Origin: CSP1-5 sp964348275
GTDB lineage: Bacteria; Methylomirabilota; Methylomirabilia; Methylomirabilales; CSP1-5
Reading direction: 5' to 3'
Length of the DNA stretch: 64,000 bases
Assembly: GCA_964348275.1 (NCBI GenBank)
Contig: CAYGBT010000006.1
Span: 1-64,000, forward strand
Numbering within the stretch: position 1 is the stretch's first letter; each line of letters opens with the position of its first letter. The position numbers and the translations under genes were made by a program. This document shows, piece after piece, positions 57,424-64,000 of this stretch. The notes beneath the pieces were generated by a model. That model did not search any database, was not told where the DNA came from, and worked only from the letters and a program-made list of their open reading frames with translations.

Positions 57424-58182
57424 TTAGCGACCCCGAGACACCCTTTGCTTGGAAGGGAAGTGTTGACGGCCCTGCGGCGACCGATGCTGTAGGTCACGCC
57501 GACGTTGTTTCTCCCACTTTTGGCGCAACCGCTGACGCTCCTCGGGTGGGAGATTCTCGAGACGCCGCCGCCGCTCCTTCCGTTCCCGTCGGAAGTGCCG
57601 GCGTTCTTCAGGGGAAAGCTGCTTGAGGTGCCGGCGCCGTTCCTGCCACTCCCGTCGGAGGCGTTGACGCTCGTCAGGGGGGAGCTGTCGGAACCGCCGC
57701 CACTTCTCCCGAATTCGTTGCCGCTCCTCCCGGGGGAGATTGCGGAAATACTGGAACCGCTCCCGCAGGGCCTGCCGCTTTTCCGGCGGAAGCTCCTTCC
57801 AGTGCTTGAACCGCTCCCTGATGCGCTCCCGCTGCTCCGGTGGAAGCTGCTGCCAGCGGTCGTATTTCTTGCGGATCCGCTCCTGCTCCTCTGGCGGAAG
57901 CCGTCGGAAGGTATTAAGCCGCTCTTGTATCGCCTGTCGCTGGTCCGGAGTCAAGGCCTGCCACCTTTGATGGAGTTTTCCCAGGTGCTGCTTTTCCTCG
58001 CGCGAGAGGCTGCGCCACCACCGTCGGAGCTCCTCTTTCCGAGCCCCCTGCTGTGAAAGGCGCCGCGATTGGGCGGGGGACTTCACCGGCGGTCCCTGGG
58101 GACCGGGCTGTTGGGCCCATGCCGAGGACACAGACGGCAGGAGGAGCAGACAACCCAGTAACGAGGCCGCGATTCTTCTCAT
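57424..58182 (-). CDS. DUF3106-type exported repeat protein
   Basis: 252 residues. Signal peptide (MRRIAASLLGCLLLLPSVSS, cleavage after AWAQ). The mature protein is almost entirely a helical repeat of about 12-14 residues: F/W-x2-LPPEERQRIRERF/W, seen at least ten times (LTPDQRQAIQERL, LPPEEQERIRKKY, LPPEQRERIRERF, LPPEKRQALRERF and so on). DUF3106 proteins with this repeat are periplasmic and resemble CpxP/heavy-metal-sensor-like helical proteins. It is the last gene of the ECF sigma operon and likely its envelope-stress effector or sensor. The start overlaps the small gene by 4 bases and has GAGGAGGGAG. Confidence 0.87.
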   Translation of the reverse strand: MRRIAASLLGCLLLLPSVSSAWAQQPGPQGPPVKSPAQSRRLSQQGARKEELRRWWRSLSREEKQHLGKLHQRWQALTPDQRQAIQERLNTFRRLPPEEQERIRKKYDRWQQLPPEQRERIRERFKHWKELPPEKRQALRERFQYFRNLPREERQRIREKWRRFRQLPPDERQRLRREWQERRRHLKQLSPEERRHFRRERKERRRRLENLPPEERQRLRQKWEKQRRRDLQHRSPQGRQHFPSKQRVSRGR

Positions 58183-58433
58183 CGCGCTCCCTCCTCACTC
58201 TGGGATCCGGGAGGCAGGGATGGATCCAGCTCTCTCAGGACCTCCATTTCTTGCAGTATTTCGAGCATCTGCAGCATCTCCAAGTCCTTTACGATCTCTA
58301 AGTCCTTCAAAATTGCTTCGTCTTCTTGCTGGTTCTTCTGGGGAACCGGTGTCGATTGTTCGCTCCATCCAGCCCCCCCTGTTACTGCTTCCAGGACACC
58401 CAGGAGAAACAGAAGCTTCCACCTCCAAGACAT
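58179..58433 (-). CDS. Small exported Leu/Glu-rich protein, 84 aa
   Basis: Signal peptide (MSWRWKLLFLLGVLEAVTGG), then a Glu/Leu heptad-like stretch: DLEIVKDLEMLQMLEILQEM and EVLRELDPSLPP. No family is recognised. The same kind of DL-LE-E repeat forms the C-terminal tail of the anti-sigma factor encoded directly upstream (DLDLLREIDLLEEIELLEDW), which suggests the two proteins share ancestry or bind each other. It is packed between anti-sigma factor (1-base gap) and the DUF3106 gene (4-base overlap). Confidence 0.78.
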   Translation of the reverse strand: MSWRWKLLFLLGVLEAVTGGAGWSEQSTPVPQKNQQEDEAILKDLEIVKDLEMLQMLEILQEMEVLRELDPSLPPGSQSEEGAR

Positions 58434-58434
58434 C

Positions 58435-58953
58435 TCACGTGGCCCTCGGAGGACCCTGAATGTCCCTGGAGCGGATCAGGTCCCAGTCTTCGAGCAGTTC
58501 GATCTCCTCCAGCAAATCGATCTCCCGGAGGAGGTCGAGGTCTTGGCTCACGGCCAGTTGCTGGGTCAAGTTGAGCGTCGTAAGCTCTGGCACTGGCGGC
58601 TGCTCGGGTCTCTCCTTCCCGGTAAGGAAAACCGCCAGAATCAGAACAATCCCCACCGCCAGCGCTGGAATTGGGCGAAGCGGAAGAGACGCAAACCAGT
58701 TCTGCAAACGAGATATGCGGGGGACCGGTGCGACTTTCTGGCGAAGCTCGCGAAGATACTGCTGCCAGAAGGCCTCAGGCGGCTCCGGGGTCGGCATCCT
58801 GGCAATGAGCGCCAATGTCTCATGCAGTTCGTGTAATTCTTCTCGACACCCAGGACACTGGTTCACATGGGCCTCGAGTTCCGCCTGTGCGGCGCCGGCC
58901 AGTTCGCCATCCAGGTATTCGAAAAGCTTGCTTCGGTAAGCCTCACACTCCAT
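58435..58953 (-). CDS. Anti-sigma factor with zinc-finger (zf-HC2) domain
   Basis: 172 residues. The N-terminal ZAS domain has H29-x3-C33-x2-C36 (AHVNQCPGCREEL) preceded by the usual Cys near the start (MECEAYRSKLFEYLDGEL). One membrane helix lies at about 97-115 (PIPALAVGIVLILAVFL), then a periplasmic tail rich in Leu/Glu/Asp. It should hold the adjacent sigma factor at the membrane until a signal arrives. ATG 58953 follows GTGAGG; a GTG at 58965 would overlap the sigma stop as GTGA and is an alternative. Confidence 0.9.
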   Translation of the reverse strand: MECEAYRSKLFEYLDGELAGAAQAELEAHVNQCPGCREELHELHETLALIARMPTPEPPEAFWQQYLRELRQKVAPVPRISRLQNWFASLPLRPIPALAVGIVLILAVFLTGKERPEQPPVPELTTLNLTQQLAVSQDLDLLREIDLLEEIELLEDWDLIRSRDIQGPPRAT

Positions 58954-58961
58954 TGAAGTCC

Positions 58962-59606
58962 TCACGTGCTCTCGCGGAGACCTTTGAGCTGCGATTTCAA
59001 CTTCGCCACGGCGTGGAAATAGTTCGCCCGCACCGTCCCCTCGGAGCTCTCCATGATCTCGGCGATCTCCCGGTAGGGGAGGTCATGGTGAACCCTCAGC
59101 AGCAGGGTGGCGCGTTGTTGCGGTGGGAGCTCCGTGACGGCCTCCGCCACGGCCTGGTGTAGCTCCCGCTCCTCTAGCTCATCCAAGGGCTTCGGAGACG
59201 CGTCCTGGTAAGCCGCGGGAAGGTTTCCTTCGTCAGTGGACCGCTGTTGCCTTAAGTGGCTCAGGCAGAGATTCACCGTGATCCGGTAGAGCCAGGTGGA
59301 AAGGCTCGACCGCCCATCGAAGCTCCCGAGACCTCGGTAGGCGCGGAGAAAGGCTTCCTGGGACAGATCCTTTGCATCTTCAGCGTTCCGCGTCATCCGG
59401 TAGGCCAACCGGAAAAGGTCCTTCTGGTGCTGGCGGACCAGGGTATCAAAGGCGGATTGGTCACCATGCCGGAGTCGGCTAACCAAAGCAAGATCCGCTT
59501 CCGTCACCTCTGGTCCCTCCGATCGCCTTTTCACCTCCTCCCCTGTCCATTTAGACGGCGGAGGAGGGAAAAAGTTAAACATGTCAGTATCTTTTTGCTT
59601 TGGCAT
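58962..59606 (-). CDS. ECF-type RNA polymerase sigma factor (RpoE-like)
   Basis: 214 residues. Sigma region 2 (about 40-110) includes FDTLVRQHQKDLFRLAYRMT, NAEDAKDLSQEAFLRAYRGL and LSTWLYRITVNLCLSHLR. Region 4 (about 145-205) has LPPQQRATLLLRVHHDLPYR with the helix-turn-helix EIAEIMESSEGTVRANYFHA. It directs transcription of an envelope or stress regulon and probably of its own operon, which continues with anti-sigma factor, a small exported protein and a DUF3106 protein. The first about 35 residues are a variable extension; a later ATG at 59582 is possible. Confidence 0.92.
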   Translation of the reverse strand: MPKQKDTDMFNFFPPPPSKWTGEEVKRRSEGPEVTEADLALVSRLRHGDQSAFDTLVRQHQKDLFRLAYRMTRNAEDAKDLSQEAFLRAYRGLGSFDGRSSLSTWLYRITVNLCLSHLRQQRSTDEGNLPAAYQDASPKPLDELEERELHQAVAEAVTELPPQQRATLLLRVHHDLPYREIAEIMESSEGTVRANYFHAVAKLKSQLKGLREST

Positions 59607-59645
59607 CTACAATGCAAAAGATAATCCAAATCCCTTTCCCTCACC

Positions 59646-59674
59646 TTGACAGAGAGTGGTGGGATCGGTAGAGT
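59646..59674 (+). promoter_or_regulatory. Sigma-70-type promoter of rlpA
   Basis: TTGACA (59646-59651), 17 bases, TAGAGT (59669-59674). It implies that transcription begins near 59681 and excludes the open-frame start at 59656. Confidence 0.7.
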
Positions 59675-59706
59675 GGGGCGATTTTGAAATCGTGGGGGGC
59701 GAAACA

Positions 59707-60375
59707 GTGGGAGATTTCGTAAGTTACAGCACTTGGAGACCGGCCTCTCTCCGTCGTGGATGGGGTGTGATCGCTTTCCTCCTTCTCGCGTCTTGCGCGG
59801 GTCCCCGGGTCCAACTGCCAGGGCCGGGGGGACAGGTAGGAATCGCCTCCTGGTATGGACCGAAGTTTCACGGGCGCCGAACAGCGAGCGGGGAGGTCTT
59901 TAACATGCACCAACTCACCGCTGCGCACCGGGCGCTTCCCCTCGGTACGTGGGTGCACGTCACCAACTTGCAGAACGGCCGATCGATCCAGGTCCGGGTG
60001 AATGACCGGGGCCCTTTCGTGAGGGGGAGAATTATCGACCTGTCTTATGCGGCAGCCCGGGCCATTGGCATGGTGAGGCAAGGGGTTGCCCGGGTGCATA
60101 TTCGGCCTCTCGGCGGGGCGCCCCCACAACTCGCCCGAGGGCCCGGGACGTATACACTCCAAGTGGGGTCCTTTTCGGACGCGCGGAACGCGCTTCTCCT
60201 GAAGACCCGCCTCGACGCGCTGACGCGTGGGACATACATCAGCGAGATCACTGTGAACGGCGAGACCTTCTATCGGGTTCGCGTTGGATCCTTTGACAAC
60301 CGGGAGCAGGCGAGACGCGCTGCCAGGCAGGTGGCCGCTCATGGCTTCACAATTATCTTGATGGATCGGGATTAA
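59707..60375 (+). CDS. rlpA: RlpA-family lipoprotein (septal ring lytic transglycosylase) with SPOR domain
   Basis: 222 residues. The N-terminus leads to a lipobox (FLLLASC, Cys30). The double-psi beta-barrel (about 40-130: GIASWYGPKFHGRRTASGEV, LPLGTWVHVTNLQNGRSIQV, VNDRGPFVRGRIIDLSYAAA) keeps the catalytic Asp of VNDRGPF. A SPOR domain (about 145-220: YTLQVGSFSDARNALLLKTR, FYRVRVGSFDNREQARRAAR) binds denuded glycan strands at the septum. RlpA cleaves such strands during division. The start is GTG 59707, 7 bases after a G-run; the promoter at 59646 excludes earlier starts. Confidence 0.92.
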   Translation: MGDFVSYSTWRPASLRRGWGVIAFLLLASCAGPRVQLPGPGGQVGIASWYGPKFHGRRTASGEVFNMHQLTAAHRALPLGTWVHVTNLQNGRSIQVRVNDRGPFVRGRIIDLSYAAARAIGMVRQGVARVHIRPLGGAPPQLARGPGTYTLQVGSFSDARNALLLKTRLDALTRGTYISEITVNGETFYRVRVGSFDNREQARRAARQVAAHGFTIILMDRD

Positions 60376-60389
60376 AGCCTAAAAAAAAC

Positions 60390-60419
60390 TTGACATCCTT
60401 GCTTCTTCTATGCTACTTT
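60390..60419 (+). promoter_or_regulatory. Probable promoter of the M23 peptidase gene
   Basis: TTGACA (60390-60395), 18 bases, TACTTT (60414-60419) with TGC before it (extended -10). An A-run lies just upstream. Confidence 0.55.
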
Positions 60420-60571
60420 CCTGCGACCTTTTCGTACCTAGACCCCGTAGCGTCCTTCCTTGTGGCGGACATTTCCGTTCCGGGCACCGCTCGGAAGCGA
60501 GCGGGCCCCAGGAGATAGACAGCAAGCTGAACGCGTCACCGGTCCTTCACCCTCTTGGCCAGGAGGAGCTT

Positions 60572-61504
60572 ATGGTGTCCAGGTTCTTTACCATCCTCAT
60601 CCTGACGGACCACACCGACCGTGCTCGCCAGCTTCGAGTCAGCCAGCGGATGGTGGCTGGAATCCTCTTTGGCGGGACCCTTGTCCTCTTCACGATCGCC
60701 TTCCTCGTCGTTCATTACATCGCCTTTCAAGTAGACTATGGTGAGCTCGAGCGACTGCGGCAGACTGTCAAGGCGCAGCAAGGGTTGGCCTCCCGGCTCG
60801 AGACGCTGACTGAGGAAGTTACACGCTTGCGCTCCGTGGACCACCAGATCCGCCGCCTGGCAGGGATGGAGGCCGGTCCGGCGGCAGAGAACACCTTGGG
60901 GATGGGGGGTGGAACGCTACAGATCCAGCAGGCCCTCACCGCGGAGGAGCAGGCAAAGCGACAGCGGCTCATTGAACGGCTCTATGAGGATCTGGAACGC
61001 CTTGAGCGCGAGGTGGCCCTTCGGGCCGAGAGCCTCGAGGCCCTCACCACCTACCTCGGCGAGCAGAGGGACCGATTGGCCGCCACACCGTCTATCTGGC
61101 CGGCCAAGGGCTACGTGAGTTCCAAGTTTGGCCCTCGCACCTCCCCCTTCACCGGGCGGCGGCAGCGGCACACGGGGATCGACATCGCAACCGCGCGCGG
61201 GACGCCGATCCTGGCGGCGGCCGACGGGGTGGTGACGTATTCAGGCAAGATGGCTGGCTACGGGCGGGTCATCGTCGTCACCCACGGCTTTGGCTTCAAA
61301 ACCTTTTACGGTCACAATCACGAAAACAAGGTGAGAAAGGGACAGCGGGTGAAGCGCGGTCAGGTGATTGGGACGGTCGGAAGCTCTGGCTATAGCACGG
61401 GTTCCCATCTGCATTACGAAGTGCTTGTAAAAGAGAGACCTGTCAACCCCCTGAAGTACATCCTCGATGAAGACCGGCGGGTTGAAGTGATTCGCGGCCG
61501 ATAG
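60572..61504 (+). CDS. M23 family metallopeptidase (membrane-anchored, coiled coil)
   Basis: 310 residues. A short cytoplasmic start is followed by one membrane helix (about 31-55: FGGTLVLFTIAFLVVHYIAF), a coiled coil (about 60-180: LRQTVKAQQGLASRLETLTE, RQRLIERLYEDLERLEREVA) and the LytM/M23 domain (about 190-295). Zinc ligands are visible in RHTGIDIA (H-x3-D) and SHLHYEV (H-x-H). It cleaves peptidoglycan cross-links or acts as a cell-shape/division factor. ATG 60572 follows AGGAGGAG; the open frame to 60410 is leader sequence. Confidence 0.93.
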   Translation: MVSRFFTILILTDHTDRARQLRVSQRMVAGILFGGTLVLFTIAFLVVHYIAFQVDYGELERLRQTVKAQQGLASRLETLTEEVTRLRSVDHQIRRLAGMEAGPAAENTLGMGGGTLQIQQALTAEEQAKRQRLIERLYEDLERLEREVALRAESLEALTTYLGEQRDRLAATPSIWPAKGYVSSKFGPRTSPFTGRRQRHTGIDIATARGTPILAAADGVVTYSGKMAGYGRVIVVTHGFGFKTFYGHNHENKVRKGQRVKRGQVIGTVGSSGYSTGSHLHYEVLVKERPVNPLKYILDEDRRVEVIRGR

Positions 61505-61531
61505 GCGCACGCACCCCTTCGAATTTCCCGG

Positions 61532-61564
61532 AAAATCCCCCGAGGCTTCGGGGGATTTTTTTTG
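61532..61564 (+). terminator. Rho-independent terminator after the M23 gene
   Basis: AATCCCCCGA, loop GGCT, TCGGGGGATT followed by eight T. It ends the M23 transcript before secA. Confidence 0.9.
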
Positions 61565-61652
61565 GCCAATCCTTTGCATTTGATGGGGTGGGGGGAGTAT
61601 GCTACCTTAAAACAAGGCACTTCCGAGTGTTTTTGATGGAAAGGAAAGGTAT

Positions 61653-64000
61653 ATGCAACTCTGGAACACCCTTGTCGGCAAGGTAATCGGGACCAAGAAT
61701 CAGCGGGAGCTCAAAAGACTCCAGCCGCTTGTGGTTCGGGTCAACGAGCTGGAACCGGGGCTTGAGAAACTGCCGGATGCGGCCCTGAGAGCCAAGACGG
61801 CCGAATTCAAGGAAAAGCTAGGGCGTGGAGCGCCACTGGACGAGATCCTTCCCGAGGCGTTCGCGACCGTCCGGGAGGTGGCCCGCCGTGTGCTCAACAT
61901 GCGCCATTTTGACGTGCAGCTTGTCGGTGGGGCGGTCCTGCATCAGGGAAAGATCGCCGAGATGGCCACTGGTGAAGGAAAAACCCTGGTGGCAACGTTG
62001 CCCGCCTATCTAAATGCCCTGCAGGGCCGCGGTGTCCATATTGTGACTGTAAACGATTACCTGGCGAAGCGGGATAGCCAGTGGATGGGAGGGGTCTTTC
62101 AGTTCCTGGGGCTGAACGTCGGTCTGATCCAACACGATATGAACGATGGAGACCGGCAGCGGGCTTACGCGGCCGACATTACGTATGGAACCAACAACGA
62201 ATTCGGCTTCGACTATCTCCGGGACAATATGAAGTTTTCCCGAGAGGAGATGGTGCAATCAGAGCTGCACTACGCCATCGTGGACGAGGTCGACTCGATC
62301 CTCATCGATGAGGCCCGCACCCCCCTGATCATCTCCGGGCCCACCGAGGAATCGACGGACCTCTATTACCAAGTTGACCGGATCATCCCCCGCCTTAAGC
62401 GCGCGGCCACCATCACGGAGGGCAAGCTGGCGGAGATCGAGGCGGTGCGGGAAGGGGATTACATCGTCGATGAAAAAGCCAAGACCGTGGCCATTACCGA
62501 ACAGGGAGTGGCGAGAGTCGAGCATCTGTTGGGGATTTCGAATCTGTACGACCCCAGCAACATCGACACCCTGCATCACGTCCAGCAGGCCCTGAGGGCC
62601 CACAACCTTTTCCAGCGGGACGTCGACTACGTCGTCAAAGATGGTCAGGTGATCATCGTGGATGAGTTTACGGGCCGCCTCATGCCCGGTCGCCGATGGT
62701 CTGACGGGCTTCACCAGGCAGTGGAGGCCAGGGAAAAGGTCAAGATAGAGCGGGAAAACCAAACCCTGGCGACCATCACCTTCCAGAACTATTTCCGCAT
62801 GTACGAAAAACTGGCCGGGATGACAGGAACCGCCGACACCGAGGCGGCGGAGTTTGCCCAGATCTATAACTTGGACGTGGTCATCATCCCGACCAACAAG
62901 ACACTTGTCCGGACCAACTACCCCGATGTCATCTATCGGACCGAGCGGGAGAAATACGATGCCGTCGTCGAGGAAATTTCTGAGCTTTACGAGAATGGGA
63001 GGCCGGTTTTGGTCGGGACCACTTCCATTGAGAAGTCGGAGAAGATCTCGATGCTCTTGAAGCGGCGTGGTGTTCCGCATCAGGTGCTGAACGCGAAATA
63101 CCATGAGCGGGAGGCCGAGATCGTCGCTCAGGCTGGTCGATATAAATCGGTGACCATTGCGACCAATATGGCGGGTCGGGGGACAGACATCCTCTTGGGC
63201 GGGCATGCCCATTCGCTGGCGAGAGAGATGACCAGGCGGGGAGAGATTCCAGAGGACGGGGACTCCGCGGAAACGGCGTCCGAAGAAGCCAAACGGATGC
63301 AGCAGTACGGACTCTTAGAACACGCCATCAACCCGGAGGCCTATGCCAGATCCTTGGCCAAGGTCCGCCGTCTCTGCGACGCCGAACACGAACGGGTGGT
63401 GGAGCTCGGTGGGCTGCACATCCTGGGCACCGAACGCCATGAGGCCCGGCGGATCGATAACCAGCTGCGGGGCCGGTCGGGGCGGCAGGGCGACCCTGGC
63501 TCTTCCCGCTTTTACCTTTCCTTGGAAGACGATCTCCTTCGCATCTTTGGCGGCGAACGCCTCCAACGGATCATGGGGAAGCTTGGGATGGAGGAGGGGG
63601 AAGTCATTGAGCACGGCATGGTGACCAAGGCTATCGAGACGGCCCAGAAACGGGTCGAGGCACACAACTTCGAGATCCGCAAGCACCTCCTGGAATACGA
63701 TGACGTGATGAATCGCCAGCGCCAGATTATCTATGGCGAACGGTGGAAGATCTTAGAAGGTGAGAATCTCAAGGAGACCATGCTCGAGATGGCCGAGGAA
63801 GTCTTGGAATCCCTGGTGAGCCTTTACGCTCAGGAGGATACATACCCAGAGGAGTGGGATTTCAGGGGCCTGTCGGAGGCGATGTACCGCCAGTTCGGTG
63901 TGGAGTTCGCGGTCCCGACCGACGGCATTCAGGAGATAACGCTCGGCACCCTGACGGGGGACCTCTGGGAGAAGGTGCAGGCCGTCTACGATCGAAAGGA
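61653..64000 (+). CDS. secA: Preprotein translocase ATPase SecA, N-terminal part (3' end outside window)
   Basis: The frame is open from ATG 61653 to the window end, giving about 782 residues. In order are visible NBD1 with Walker A MATGEGKTLVA and Walker B DEVDSILIDEARTPLI, the preprotein cross-linking domain (about 215-360), NBD2 with RPVLVGTTSIEKSE, TNMAGRGTDILLGGHA and GRSGRQGDPGSSRFYLSLED, and the start of the helical scaffold (HNFEIRKHLLEYDDVMNRQR). SecA drives protein export through SecYEG with ATP. An insertion at about 525-575 between the Walker-type motifs of NBD2 (GEIPEDGDSAETASEEAKRM) is common in non-enteric SecA. The ribosome site is AAAGGAAAGG. Confidence 0.97.
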   Translation, partial: MQLWNTLVGKVIGTKNQRELKRLQPLVVRVNELEPGLEKLPDAALRAKTAEFKEKLGRGAPLDEILPEAFATVREVARRVLNMRHFDVQLVGGAVLHQGKIAEMATGEGKTLVATLPAYLNALQGRGVHIVTVNDYLAKRDSQWMGGVFQFLGLNVGLIQHDMNDGDRQRAYAADITYGTNNEFGFDYLRDNMKFSREEMVQSELHYAIVDEVDSILIDEARTPLIISGPTEESTDLYYQVDRIIPRLKRAATITEGKLAEIEAVREGDYIVDEKAKTVAITEQGVARVEHLLGISNLYDPSNIDTLHHVQQALRAHNLFQRDVDYVVKDGQVIIVDEFTGRLMPGRRWSDGLHQAVEAREKVKIERENQTLATITFQNYFRMYEKLAGMTGTADTEAAEFAQIYNLDVVIIPTNKTLVRTNYPDVIYRTEREKYDAVVEEISELYENGRPVLVGTTSIEKSEKISMLLKRRGVPHQVLNAKYHEREAEIVAQAGRYKSVTIATNMAGRGTDILLGGHAHSLAREMTRRGEIPEDGDSAETASEEAKRMQQYGLLEHAINPEAYARSLAKVRRLCDAEHERVVELGGLHILGTERHEARRIDNQLRGRSGRQGDPGSSRFYLSLEDDLLRIFGGERLQRIMGKLGMEEGEVIEHGMVTKAIETAQKRVEAHNFEIRKHLLEYDDVMNRQRQIIYGERWKILEGENLKETMLEMAEEVLESLVSLYAQEDTYPEEWDFRGLSEAMYRQFGVEFAVPTDGIQEITLGTLTGDLWEKVQAVYDRK

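Noticed and set aside
1..64000. CRISPR arrays, tRNA or rRNA genes
   Set aside because: No regularly spaced direct repeats with unique spacers, and no tRNA T-arm or rRNA signature, were noticed while reading.

Overview
The window is a gene-dense, GC-rich (roughly 60%) bacterial chromosome segment. Gene content suggests an uncultured environmental bacterium with a Gram-negative-type envelope, possibly of the Methylomirabilota/Rokubacteria or deltaproteobacterial kind. The pointers are two complete LIV-type amino-acid ABC operons, RND efflux, SecA, RlpA and an M23 peptidase, several lipoproteins, RtcA, a histone-deacetylase-family enzyme and a UXX-star glutaredoxin-like gene. No rRNA or tRNA was seen, so the taxonomy is inference only.

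Left part (1-34 kb): mostly single genes on the + strand, separated by 100-700 base gaps. It opens with the 3' part of an RND pump, then a basic histone-like protein, a low-GC SDR enzyme, hypotheticals, two DinB proteins, an LVIVD-repeat secreted protein, a ferritin-like protein, a methyltransferase and an aldo/keto reductase. An apparent arginine -> ornithine -> proline -> glutamate module follows (LOR/SDH ornithine cyclodeaminase-like, ArgZ-like arginine dihydrolase, PutA). Next come ArsN2, an RseP-like protein with a destroyed zinc motif (HRGGH), a frameshifted UXX-star gene, a Met-rich peptide, an IS481-type element with good inverted repeats, exported hypotheticals, a second M50-like protein, a HpnI-like glycosyltransferase, a FlK-like thioesterase, a universal stress protein, a ClC channel and a PPi-type phosphofructokinase. 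The gaps of this half carry about 18 copies of a ~50-115 base repeat ending in a strong hairpin plus T-rich tail, always in the + orientation; one more copy lies near 49.5 kb.

Middle and right part (32.5-64 kb): longer operons. LIV operon 1 (32.5-37.1 kb) and LIV operon 2 (50.0-55.0 kb) each have the order binding protein, two permeases, two ATPases, with a stable inverted repeat between the binding protein and the first permease. A closely similar promoter-leader lies upstream of both. Between them are a HAMP-like membrane protein, a glutaredoxin, a GSA-aminomutase-like enzyme, an epimerase, PlsY, a Nudix hydrolase, a Gfo/Idh/MocA enzyme, a tartronate-semialdehyde reductase/glyoxylate reductase pair, a second FlK-like thioesterase, RtcA and an FnIII protein. 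After operon 2 come a DUF4392 protein, a histone-deacetylase gene interrupted by one in-frame TGA that is followed by a SECIS-like hairpin, a four-gene ECF sigma/anti-sigma/DUF3106 operon, RlpA, an M23 peptidase and the 5' part of secA.

Most notable: (1) the in-frame TGA in the deacetylase with a hairpin that fits the general geometry of a bacterial SECIS; (2) the dispersed hairpin repeat family with mosaic promoter modules; (3) an RseP homologue and a FlK paralogue that both lack catalytic residues; (4) the unfused arginine-to-glutamate module.
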